In this document: positions 16,461-23,888 of the stretch, piece by piece
Layout of the letters: each line of letters opens with the position of its first letter
Numbering within the stretch: position 1 is the first letter of the stretch
Assembly: GCF_000379065.1 (NCBI RefSeq)
Contig: NZ_KB900614.1
Location: 4,740,033 to 4,804,032, forward strand
DNA: 64,000 nucleotides
Reading direction: 5' to 3'
Source of the DNA: Salinispora mooreana
Lineage (GTDB): Bacteria > Actinomycetota > Actinomycetes > Mycobacteriales > Micromonosporaceae
The notes under the pieces: generated by a model
Told to the model about the DNA's origin: nothing
Seen by the model: only the letters and a program-made list of their open reading frames with translations
Databases searched by the model: none
Made by a program: the position numbers and the translations under genes

Positions 16461-17054
16461 GTGGTGGAGTGGAGCCGGACCGGCGAGCGTGGCATCGAGG
16501 ACGCGGTTCTGGACGCCGCCCGTGACTGCGTCCTCGCCTACGGCGTACGTCGCACGACCGTGACCGACGTGGCACGTCGCGCCGGGGTCTCCCGAATGAC
16601 CGTCTACCGGCGCTGGCCGGATGTGCAGTCGCTGATCGGCGATCTGATGACCCGGGAGTGGCAGCAGGTGCTGCTGGCCACGGCGACCGACGAGGGCACC
16701 GGACACGCCCGATCCCGCCTGGTCGAGCGGGTGGTGGCGGGAGCGCGGGTGTTGCGGGAACACCCGTTGCTGTGCAAGATCCGCGACGTTGATCCGGAGG
16801 TGCTGATCCCGTACCTCCTCGACCGGCGCGGCGCGGGCCAGGAGGAGATGCTCCAATTCCTGGTGGCCGCCGTCGCCCACGGCCGGGCCGACGGCTCGGT
16901 GCGGCCCGGCGAGGCCGAGACCATGGCCCGGGTTGTCCTGCTGACCACGCAGTCCTTCGTGCTCTCCGCCCGGACCGTCGCCGACGGTCTTCCCGCCGCC
17001 AGCGTGGACCGAGAACTGGCTCGGATGGTGGACGGCTACCTGCGGCCGGACTAG
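16461..17054 (+). CDS. TetR-family regulator
   Basis: A 197-residue regulator with an N-terminal TetR helix-turn-helix at about residues 15-62: AVLDAARDCVLAYGVRRTTV, then VARRAGVSRMTVYRRWPD. The C-terminal part is a helical ligand and dimer domain. It starts with GTG at 16461. It is convergent with the FAD oxidase gene, whose divergent promoter with glpD carries a 19-bp palindrome of TetR type, so those two are its likely targets. Control of the preceding BASS transporter is also possible. Confidence 0.88.
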   Translation: MVEWSRTGERGIEDAVLDAARDCVLAYGVRRTTVTDVARRAGVSRMTVYRRWPDVQSLIGDLMTREWQQVLLATATDEGTGHARSRLVERVVAGARVLREHPLLCKIRDVDPEVLIPYLLDRRGAGQEEMLQFLVAAVAHGRADGSVRPGEAETMARVVLLTTQSFVLSARTVADGLPAASVDRELARMVDGYLRPD

Positions 17055-17058
17055 CCGG

Positions 17059-17076
17059 CGTGGTGCGTCCACCACG
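17059..17076. terminator. Small hairpin between convergent tetR and FAD oxidase genes
   Basis: CGTGGTG (17059-17065) pairs with CACCACG (17070-17076) around CGTC in the 35-base convergent spacer. It is short, but correctly placed for a shared terminator. Confidence 0.45.
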
Positions 17077-17089
17077 AGCCGGGGTGCGA

Positions 17090-18652
17090 CTAGGGCACCA
17101 GGATGCCGGGGTTGAGAATGCCGGCCGGGTCCAGGTGACGCTTGACCGTCCGGAGTAGGCCAACGCCGAGATCCCCGATCTCGGCCGCGTACCAGTCTCG
17201 GTGGTCCGTGCCAACTCCATGATGGTGGGTGATAGTGCCCCCGGCGCTGGCGATCGCGTCACTGGCCGCCGCCTTCGCGGTGCGCCACCGGTCGATCGGA
17301 TCGGGACCGGGGGAGCAGATCACGGTGAAGTACAGCGAGGCACCGGTCTCGTAGACGTGGGAGACGTGCGCCAACACCAGTGTGCCCTCCGGCAGCGTGT
17401 CCATGATCGCCGCCCGGACCCGCTCGTGCACCTCGGGCAGTCGAGACCAGTACGCCGCGGTCTCCAGGGTCTCCGCGAACGCCCCCGCGTCCAGTAGCGC
17501 GTCGCGCAGGTACGGAGCGTCGAAGCGGTGCCGCTGCCACTGCCGGCCCGGCTCGGCGCCCAGCGGTTGGCCGTCCTGCGCCGTCAGCACCGCGGCGGCC
17601 GTCGCGGCGGTGGCGTGGACCTGCTCGCCCTCGTACCCGACGACCAGTAGACAGCCCCCGTCGGATCGGCCCCGGCCGGTCGCCCCGATCACGGTCTCGA
17701 CCTCGTCGGAGAGTCGCAGTACGGTGGCCCGCGGCCCGTCCTGCGCCAGTCTCCGGATGGCGTGCAGCCCGGCGGGGAAGGAGTCGAACCGCCAGCCCTC
17801 GTAGTGTGTCTGCGCCGGGACCGGTCGCACCCGCACCGTCACGTCGGTGATGACGCCGAGTGTCCCCTCACTGCCCAGAAAGAGCTGTCGTAGGTCGGGG
17901 CCGGCGGCGGAGGCGGGGGCGCGCCCCACCCGGATGGTGCCGCGGGGGGTGGCGACGGTCAGCGCGGTCACCAGGTCGTCGAAGCGGCCGTACCCGGTTG
18001 ACGCCTGCCCGCAGGAGCGGGTGGCGGCGAAGCCCCCGATGGTCGCGTATTCATAGGACTGGGGAACGTGACCGAGGGTGAGCCCGTGCTCGGCGAGCAG
18101 CTCCGCGGCGCGGGGGGTGGGTAGTCCCGCCTGGAGGGTCGCGGTGCGGGAGACGGCGTCAACGGCGATGACCCGGTCCAGCCGGTTCAGGTCGATGGTG
18201 AGGTGTGCGGGCGCCTTAGGTGTCAGTCCGCCGACGACCGAGGTGCCACCGCCGAAGGGGACCACGGCCACCCGGTGCTGGGAGCAGAGTTCGAGCACGG
18301 CGAGGACCTCGGCATGGTTGGCAGGGCGGACCACCGCCAGTGGGGCTTGGCGGAGCACGCCCTGGCGTCGTCGCAGGAGGTCGGGTGTGGACAGGCCAGT
18401 TGCGTGCCGGGCCCGGATCGGTCGGGAGGTCAGCACGTGCTCGGTGCCGACGGCTGCCCGAAGTGCGGCCAGGACCGCGTCGTCGGGTTCGGCCGCGGGC
18501 AGCGCGACGTCGGGCAGGGGCACGGCTGGGGGCGTGGGTGTCAGCTCCAGTAGCTGCGCCAGTAGCTCCGACGCGGAGTCCGGTAGGGGCTGCGCTCCCG
18601 CGGCCGACCCCCAGTGGGTCCATCGGTCGGCGTCTTCCCCAGCTCCATCCAT
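17090..18652 (-). CDS. FAD-linked oxidase, alkyl-DHAP-synthase-like
   Basis: A 520-residue flavoenzyme of the vanillyl-alcohol-oxidase superfamily. The PCMH-type FAD domain covers about 95-275 (VVPFGGGTSVVGGL for the pyrophosphate; GGFAATRSCGQASTGYGRFDD; LFLGSEGTLGVITD). The C-terminal FAD-oxidase domain contains ITHHHGVGTDH, the triple-His motif typical of alkyldihydroxyacetone-phosphate synthase. The protein start RWTHWG...PLP also fits that family. The ATG at 18652 lies nine bases from the operator palindrome, so its leader must be very short. It is divergent from glpD, which makes DHAP; a shared DHAP or ether-lipid role is inference. Confidence 0.85.
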   Translation of the reverse strand: MDGAGEDADRWTHWGSAAGAQPLPDSASELLAQLLELTPTPPAVPLPDVALPAAEPDDAVLAALRAAVGTEHVLTSRPIRARHATGLSTPDLLRRRQGVLRQAPLAVVRPANHAEVLAVLELCSQHRVAVVPFGGGTSVVGGLTPKAPAHLTIDLNRLDRVIAVDAVSRTATLQAGLPTPRAAELLAEHGLTLGHVPQSYEYATIGGFAATRSCGQASTGYGRFDDLVTALTVATPRGTIRVGRAPASAAGPDLRQLFLGSEGTLGVITDVTVRVRPVPAQTHYEGWRFDSFPAGLHAIRRLAQDGPRATVLRLSDEVETVIGATGRGRSDGGCLLVVGYEGEQVHATAATAAAVLTAQDGQPLGAEPGRQWQRHRFDAPYLRDALLDAGAFAETLETAAYWSRLPEVHERVRAAIMDTLPEGTLVLAHVSHVYETGASLYFTVICSPGPDPIDRWRTAKAAASDAIASAGGTITHHHGVGTDHRDWYAAEIGDLGVGLLRTVKRHLDPAGILNPGILVP

Positions 18653-18661
18653 GTGTGACAC

Positions 18662-18680
18662 AGTGACATTCACTGTCACT
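18662..18680. promoter_or_regulatory. TetR-type operator between FAD oxidase and glpD
   Basis: AGTGACA (18662-18668) and TGTCACT (18674-18680) are perfect 7-bp arms around TTCAC. The site lies in the 49-base divergent gap, so a bound repressor would block both promoters. The nearest TetR gene is at 16461-17054. A partly overlapping GTGACACAGTGAC adds a second possible half-site. Confidence 0.7.
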
Positions 18681-18701
18681 TTTTGGCAAGGGGGTGTGGG
18701 C

Positions 18702-20228
18702 ATGGACGCCACGCTGACCGGGTCACGCCGGGACCGGGAACTCGCCGAACTGGCCGGTGGCGGCGCCGTTGACCTCCTCGTCGTCGGGCTCGGCGTCACC
18801 GGCGCGGGCGTGGCCCTGGACGCCGCCAGCCGGGGCCTCTCCGTGGCCGCCGTGGAAGCCCAGGACCTTGCGCACGGCACCTCCCGCTGGAGTTCCAAAC
18901 TGGTCCACGGCGGACTGCGCTACCTCGCCCACGGTCAGGTGCGCATCGCCCACGAGAGCGCGGTCGAACGCCACATCCTGATGACCCGCACCGCCCCGCA
19001 CCTGATCCGGGCACTGCCGATGTTGCTGCCCACGACCGACTACACCGCCGGTTGGCAGGATTGGGCCGCGGCGGTTGGGCTCCGCGTCGGCGACCTGCTG
19101 CGCGTCAGCGCGGGAACCCCCCGCCGGACCCTGCCGGCTACCCGACGGCTCGGCCCGGCCGAGGCGGGCGCGATGGCACCGGCGTTGCGCCGGGTCGGCC
19201 TCCGCGGTGCCCGGCTGTCCTGGGACGGCCAGCTCTGCGACGACGCCCGGCTCGTGGTCGGTCTGGCCCGTGCGGCGGCGGCGCGCTCCGCGCGCATCCT
19301 GCCCCGCGCCCGGGTGGTCAACCTGCACGGCGACGGCGCCACCGTCGAGGACACCCGCACCGGGGCCACGCTGCACATTGCCGCCCGCGCCGTGATCAAC
19401 GCCACCGGTGTCTGGGCAAGTAGCCTGACCCCACACGTGCGCCTGCGGCCCTCCCGCGGCACCCACCTCGTGCTGCCCGCCGCTGCGCTGGGTGGTCTTT
19501 GGGCCGGACTGACCATCCCGGTCCCTGGCGAGTTCACCCGCTACGTCCTCGCGCTGCCCCAGACCGACGGCCTGGTCTACGTCGGGCTGACCGACGAACC
19601 GCTGGCCGGACCCATCCCGGAGGTGCCGGAGCCCACCGAGGCCGACATCGCGTTCTTGCTCGACGTGCTCAACGGCGTCCTCGACCGGCCACTGCGAGGC
19701 AGTGACGTCGTCGGTGCCTACGCCGGGCTCCGGCCGCTGCTCGCCGGCGCCGCTGACCGTACCGCCGACCTGTCCCGACAGCACGCCGTCATCGACGACC
19801 CGGACGGGGTCATCACGGTCGTCGGCGGAAAGCTCACCACCTATCGGCGGATGGCCGAGGATGCGGTGGACACCGCGGTGCGTCGTCGGGCCCTGACCGC
19901 TGGTGTCTGCCGTACCCGCCGTCTCCCGCTGCCAGGTGCCGCGAGCCCCGCGCACCTGGCGCGGGTACCGGCCCCCCGGCGTCTGGTCGCCCGCTACGGT
20001 GTCGAGGCGGTCAACGTCCTGGCCGAGGCGCCAGCGCATCTCCACCGGCCGATCGGCGAAGAGATCCCGGTCACCGGCGCCGAGTTACTCTGGGCCGCCC
20101 GGCACGAACTGGCCTGTACGGTTGATGATCTGCTGGACCGGCGAACCCGCCTCGGGCTTGTTCCTGCCCACCGAGACGCGGCGCTGCCGGTGGCGGGCGA
20201 GGTCCTTGAGCTCGCCGCGACCCGGTGA
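18702..20228 (+). CDS. glpD: Aerobic glycerol-3-phosphate dehydrogenase
   Basis: A 508-residue FAD enzyme oxidising sn-glycerol-3-phosphate to DHAP, with electrons to quinone. The N-terminal FAD motif is DLLVVGLGVTGAGVALDAA, followed by the GlpD signature SRWSSKLVHGGLRYL. The substrate-region RPSRGTHLV, the GLTDEP segment and the C-terminal VVGGKLTTYRRMAEDA complete the fold. The ATG at 18702 follows AAGGGGG; longer in-frame extensions are antisense to the neighbouring oxidase. It probably associates with the inner face of the membrane. Confidence 0.95.
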   Translation: MDATLTGSRRDRELAELAGGGAVDLLVVGLGVTGAGVALDAASRGLSVAAVEAQDLAHGTSRWSSKLVHGGLRYLAHGQVRIAHESAVERHILMTRTAPHLIRALPMLLPTTDYTAGWQDWAAAVGLRVGDLLRVSAGTPRRTLPATRRLGPAEAGAMAPALRRVGLRGARLSWDGQLCDDARLVVGLARAAAARSARILPRARVVNLHGDGATVEDTRTGATLHIAARAVINATGVWASSLTPHVRLRPSRGTHLVLPAAALGGLWAGLTIPVPGEFTRYVLALPQTDGLVYVGLTDEPLAGPIPEVPEPTEADIAFLLDVLNGVLDRPLRGSDVVGAYAGLRPLLAGAADRTADLSRQHAVIDDPDGVITVVGGKLTTYRRMAEDAVDTAVRRRALTAGVCRTRRLPLPGAASPAHLARVPAPRRLVARYGVEAVNVLAEAPAHLHRPIGEEIPVTGAELLWAARHELACTVDDLLDRRTRLGLVPAHRDAALPVAGEVLELAATR

Positions 20229-20267
20229 CCCGCGTCGCATCACCAACCCGCCGCCGGTCCTGGACGC

Positions 20268-20732
20268 CTACCTGTCACCGGTCGGCTCGGCCCGGAACTC
20301 GCCCGCCGTTCGGATGCGTCGGCGGTCCTCGCGGATCGTGTACCGGATCGCCTGGAGGGAGGCATCCGGCGTGAAGATCAGGGCGTACCAGCGGTCCAGT
20401 GTGGCGCGAAGCTGGGTGAGGCTGGCCTGGAGTCGACGGCTTCGCTCGTTCGAGGCGCGTAGCTGCTCCCGGATGGTCTGCGCCTCGGCCTCCAACTCGG
20501 CCATCCGGATGCGCATCGGCTGCATCAGGGTCAGGGCGGTATCGGTAATCACATCAGCCGCCTCGGCGCGGAACTTCCCCCGCTTCACCACCACCGTGGC
20601 GATGGTCGCGAATCCGCCGGCGCCACCAAGGACGCCGAGCACCGACAGCACGACCTGAAGCCACTGTGGGGCGGCAACTGCGGCGTCGGTCGGGGATGGA
20701 GGCGGGGGCGGGGGTGGGGGCGGGGCTGTCAT
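20268..20732 (-). CDS. Small membrane-anchored coiled-coil protein, phage-like
   Basis: A 154-residue protein. It has a Pro-rich N terminus (nine consecutive Pro after MTA), one transmembrane helix at about residues 25-48, then a predicted helical coiled coil (MAELEAEAQTIREQLRASNE), an aromatic segment and an Arg-rich tail. Its ATG overlaps the upstream membrane gene (ATGA). Pairs of this type are seen near lysis and tail genes of actinophages, but no phage gene is adjacent. Function unknown. Confidence 0.65.
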   Translation of the reverse strand: MTAPPPPPPPPPSPTDAAVAAPQWLQVVLSVLGVLGGAGGFATIATVVVKRGKFRAEAADVITDTALTLMQPMRIRMAELEAEAQTIREQLRASNERSRRLQASLTQLRATLDRWYALIFTPDASLQAIRYTIREDRRRIRTAGEFRAEPTGDR

Positions 20733-21169
20733 GGGAACTCACCAGCCAGGTCCGGGGCTGGGCGCTGCGGTTCGACCAGCCGGTGTAGATCGTGCAGGAG
20801 CTCCCCGCCGCGCCACCACGAACCGAAGGCCACAGCAGTGATGAAGGAGACCGAGGTGACGGCGGCCAGGCCACCGCCGACGCCAAGGGTGATCGCGTAC
20901 ATGCTGGTGACGGCGCCGAGCATCAGCATCGACGCCAGCTCCAGCCCGAGCCCGGTGGCATACCGACCTGGCCATAACAACCCGGCGATGCCAATCAGGC
21001 CGGCGACGACCAGCGCCAGTTGCCAGCCGAGGCGGATCGGCTCGGGCATAGCGACCCCCAGGGTGGGTGGCGCGCCCAGGACGAGCATCATCGTGCCGCA
21101 CAGCGGCGAGGTGAAGACGACGGCGTTCTGGAAGGGCCGTCGATTTCGCCAGATCAGCCTGTTCCGCAC
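20729..21169 (-). CDS. Four-helix small membrane protein, phage-like
   Basis: A 146-residue protein opening with RNRLIWRNRRPFQNAVVF, then about four transmembrane helices. The GTG at 21169 is supported by GAGGAGC six bases upstream. It overlaps the next gene by four bases. It resembles small actinophage membrane proteins in layout, but I cannot name a family. Upstream (21170-21335) there is only a short ATGACG/CGTCAT hairpin at 21243-21259. Confidence 0.65.
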   Translation of the reverse strand: MRNRLIWRNRRPFQNAVVFTSPLCGTMMLVLGAPPTLGVAMPEPIRLGWQLALVVAGLIGIAGLLWPGRYATGLGLELASMLMLGAVTSMYAITLGVGGGLAAVTSVSFITAVAFGSWWRGGELLHDLHRLVEPQRPAPDLAGEFP

Positions 21170-21335
21170 CGCAGCTCCTCACGTGGTCACTCGCCGAGCC
21201 GGTCTCGGGGACACGCGTGGACCGGCGCTGCGCGGGGAGGGGATGACGACGAGCGTCATTGATTGCCGATAGATCAGTCATATCACCCGCCGGAGCTGTC
21301 GCCCAAAAGATGCTGAGATCCGACAAAACTGCAGG

Positions 21336-21793
21336 TCAAGAGGGGTGTAGTGGCGACTTGGCCCGGTTGTCGACCTTGGTCATGATGGCCCGGGCGTACA
21401 GGATGACGCCGGCGAGGATGCTGACCATGGCGATCGGCAGTCCGAACAGGGGTCGTACGTGCATCGCCAGGAACCAGGACTTGACGTTGATGTCCCGGTG
21501 TTCCGGGCCACGGTGGGCCGGCCGGTACGCATGGTGTGTAGCAGGTCCGAATCGTCCTCGGTGAGCTTCCGGATCGCCAGACCGCCCAGCACCCAGGCGA
21601 CGACGACGCCAGTGAGCACGCCGACCGGGGCCCCGGCCCAGGTCAGCCACGGCTGGTCGGAACGGGTGCCGAGATAGACCAGGGCGAGCGCGGGCGCCAA
21701 TGGCAGCAGCCCGACCCAGAACAGCACGGTGGACTGACCGGTGGTGTCGGCGCGTTCGAGTGGGTTGCTCGGCCGCTTGTGGGCGTCGATCAC
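21336..21793 (-). pseudogene. Three-helix membrane protein gene with a 1-base frameshift
   Basis: Two overlapping minus-strand frames each hold half of a sensible protein. The first half starts with GTG at 21793 (VIDAHKRPSNPLERADTTGQ), has two transmembrane helices, and reads to GRPTVAR. The second half resumes as EHRDINVKSWFLAMHVRPLF with a third helix (LPIAMVSILAGVILYARAI) and stops at 21336. Adding one base at the GGG run 21515-21517 makes a single 152-residue ORF; 458 + 1 is divisible by 3. It is either a real frameshift or a sequencing error. It follows the BON gene by two bases. Confidence 0.7.
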
Positions 21794-21795
21794 GG

Positions 21796-22095
21796 TCAGC
21801 GCTGTCGGCGTCCATGCTGCGCTACTCGCAGGGTGTTGCACACGTCAGCCACGCCCGGGATATCCCAGGCGAGTTCACCCGCGACCTGCCGCGTCTCGAG
21901 GTCGGCAGTCGTGCCGGCCAGGATGATCACCCGATTCTGTACGGTTACGGTGATCTGCTGGCGGCGCGTCGTCCAATCAGTGCTGAGCCGCTGGGCGGTT
22001 ATCGCGGCGAGCCGAGTGTCCTCGTCGTGGTGTGCCGGCGGGTCCCAGACAGGGTGGAAGGGGTCGTCCTCGGGCGGGGGCCAGGGCATGACCAT
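21796..22095 (-). CDS. BON-domain protein
   Basis: A 99-residue soluble protein. After a Pro/His-rich start the BON domain covers about 27-95: strand ITVTVQNRVIILAGTTADLE, then helix TRQVAGELAWDIPGVADVCN and LRV. BON domains bind lipid or other hydrophobic surfaces and occur in osmotic and envelope-stress proteins. Tandem ATGs at 22095 and 22089 are both possible, and a GAGGA site favours the first. It is part of a minus-strand stress-type run with the STAS and GlsB-like genes. Confidence 0.78.
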   Translation of the reverse strand: MVMPWPPPEDDPFHPVWDPPAHHDEDTRLAAITAQRLSTDWTTRRQQITVTVQNRVIILAGTTADLETRQVAGELAWDIPGVADVCNTLRVAQHGRRQR

Positions 22096-22167
22096 GTGGC
22101 AGTCCTCATCAGGCGGGGCAGGCAGCGGGGTGCGCCGGTCGCCGGTCGCAGCGCGCCGGTCCGTTGC

Positions 22168-22698
22168 TCACACCAGCACCTTGGGTTCGTTCGCTGCGTG
22201 TGGTCGGTCGGTGACGACGGGGAACGCGGTGTCCAGGCGCATTGTGTGTAGCACGGTCAACACGAACCGGGAGGGTGCGTGGAGACACAGCTCCGCGCCG
22301 CGCTGACGAGCATCCTGCCGGGCCCGGACGAGCAAGCCGAGGCCGGTGGAGTCGATCTGCTCAACGGCGGAGAGGTCAACGACCACGCGCCCCTCGTGCT
22401 CGGCGGCCTTGCTCAGCGCGGTGCGTAGCGGGTCCGCCGTCGTCGCGGTGGCCTCGGCGACCTCGCCATGGTCGGTTTCCCCGAGCGGCTGGACGGGGAC
22501 GGCTTGGCCGGGCGGGGGCGGGGTGCATCTGGCACAGCGGTGTGGACCGGTGGCGAAGGGAGACCCGCTCCAGCCATGCTCGGATACGAGTGTCCAGACC
22601 ACTTCATCGTCAGGTAGTACGACGGCCGTGCTGGCGGCGGTCTCTCCGCAGCCATCGCAGATCAGGGTCATCATGTTGTCGTCTGGCACGACGGTCAT
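22168..22698 (-). CDS. STAS-domain protein with N-terminal zinc ribbon
   Basis: A 176-residue protein. The first 60 residues hold CDGC (Cys14, Cys17) and CARC (Cys55, Cys58), a likely zinc ribbon. A STAS domain follows (about 85-170), with the anti-sigma antagonist phosphorylation site VVVDLSAVEQIDSTGLGLLV and the candidate Ser117. Such proteins usually bind an anti-sigma kinase, and none is adjacent. The ATG at 22698 follows GGAAGGG and overlaps the upstream membrane gene (ATGA). Confidence 0.82.
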   Translation of the reverse strand: MTVVPDDNMMTLICDGCGETAASTAVVLPDDEVVWTLVSEHGWSGSPFATGPHRCARCTPPPPGQAVPVQPLGETDHGEVAEATATTADPLRTALSKAAEHEGRVVVDLSAVEQIDSTGLGLLVRARQDARQRGAELCLHAPSRFVLTVLHTMRLDTAFPVVTDRPHAANEPKVLV

Positions 22699-23039
22699 GG
22701 TCGGTTCCCTTCCTGGTCCGCTGGCGCCGAGGGGTCGCCGACGGCACGCCACCGGCGGATGGACCGCCCCGTTGGCCCCGGCGTGTGCCTCGCCGTCACG
22801 ACCGCGAGGACTACCGCGGCGCCGGCAAAGCCGGACTGCACGGCCAGCCGCAGCACGGAGGGAGCGGCGACATCGACGCCAGCGACTCGGGCGATGATGG
22901 TGCCGAGCAGGGCGGCGCCGAGACCCACGGCGACGGCCAGCCACACCGGGGCGGCGTTCCGGCCCGGGAGAACGAACCGCCCGAGTAGGCCGACGGAAGC
23001 GCCGATGACGAGGGCGTGGATGAGGGCGTTGCCGGTCAC
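22695..23039 (-). CDS. Small membrane protein, GlsB/YeaQ-like
   Basis: A 114-residue protein with three hydrophobic helices (about 5-22, 31-52 and 63-82) and Gly-rich packing (IGASVGLLGRFVLPGR; GLGAALLGTIIARVAG). This is the pattern of transglycosylase-associated/YeaQ proteins. A charged tail follows. It is the first gene of the run down to 21336 and is divergent from the response regulator. Function unknown beyond stress association of the family. Confidence 0.65.
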   Translation of the reverse strand: MTGNALIHALVIGASVGLLGRFVLPGRNAAPVWLAVAVGLGAALLGTIIARVAGVDVAAPSVLRLAVQSGFAGAAVVLAVVTARHTPGPTGRSIRRWRAVGDPSAPADQEGNRP

Positions 23040-23213
23040 TGCTGCCTCCTCTCGGCGGGACTGGGGCCAGGTTGGCGCGACGAGTGGCCCGACACGCCTC
23101 TCACCCTCTAAGTGGGTCGTGTAGCGACCGGTGCAGTTGGATGACAGTCACATGACAAATCTTGCGACTGCCCCGGAGTGGGTGGTTGCCGGGGCGCCGG
23201 GGATGATGCCGTA

Positions 23214-23888
23214 ATGACCGCGGTACTGGTGATCGAGGACGACGACCGGATCCGGTTGGCGCTGCTGCTCGCCCTGGAAGAGGAGGGCTACACCGCGCGC
23301 GGGGCGGCGACCGCCGAGGAGGGGCTGCGGATGCAGCGGTCCGATCCGGCCGACAACGTGTTGTTCGACCTGATGCTGCCTGGTCTCGATGGATTTGAGG
23401 GGATCCGCCAGCTGCGCCGCGACGACGATGTTCCGATCGTGGTCGTCAGCGCTCGGGACGACACCCACGACATCGTCGCCGCGTTGGAGGCCGGTGCCGA
23501 CGACTATGTGGTCAAACCGGTGGCCATCAAGGAGCTGTCCGCCCGGCTGCGGGCGCTGCGACGGCGGGCCCGGACGGTGGCCAACCCGGTCGCGGTGCAG
23601 GTCATCGGTGACCTGGAGATCAGCCCGGAGGCGGGGGAGGTACGTCGTGCCGGAGTGCCGGTGGCGTTGACCCGCACCGAGTTCCGGCTCCTCTGCGAGC
23701 TGGCCGAACACACCGGCCGGGTGCTGTCCCGGCAGCAGCTGCTGCAGCGGGTGTGGGGATACGACAGTGGCGACGAGCGCCTGGTGGACGTGCACGTCGG
23801 GCGCCTGCGTCAGAAGATCGAGGCGGAACCGGGCAACCCACGACACCTGGTCACGCTCCGTGGCCTCGGCTACAAGCTGCAGCGATGA
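23214..23888 (+). CDS. OmpR-family response regulator
   Basis: A 224-residue regulator. The receiver domain has acidic residues D9-D11, phosphoacceptor D52 in FDLMLPGLDG, the switch Ser/Thr in VVVSARDD and Lys101 in VVKPV. A winged-helix DNA-binding domain (about 125-222) ends in DVHVGRLRQKIE and LRGLGYKL. The ATG at 23214 is preferred over an upstream start because it begins exactly at the domain. It is coupled by ATGA to its histidine kinase. Order and sizes resemble CseB/CseC-type systems, but that identity is inference. Confidence 0.92.
   Translation: MTAVLVIEDDDRIRLALLLALEEEGYTARGAATAEEGLRMQRSDPADNVLFDLMLPGLDGFEGIRQLRRDDDVPIVVVSARDDTHDIVAALEAGADDYVVKPVAIKELSARLRALRRRARTVANPVAVQVIGDLEISPEAGEVRRAGVPVALTRTEFRLLCELAEHTGRVLSRQQLLQRVWGYDSGDERLVDVHVGRLRQKIEAEPGNPRHLVTLRGLGYKLQR

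Noticed and set aside
15536..16495. Long minus-strand ORF opposite the BASS transporter
   Set aside because: Its translation is His/Asp/Gln/Gly-rich with no domain, the usual shadow of a membrane protein gene; the plus-strand frame has clear BASS motifs.
18078..18701. N-terminal extension of GlpD
   Set aside because: It runs antisense through the FAD oxidase gene; the FAD motif begins shortly after the ATG at 18702, which has its own ribosome site.
20268..23039. A prophage or integrated element
   Set aside because: Two genes look phage-like, but there is no integrase, terminase, capsid or tail gene, no tRNA and no attachment repeat.
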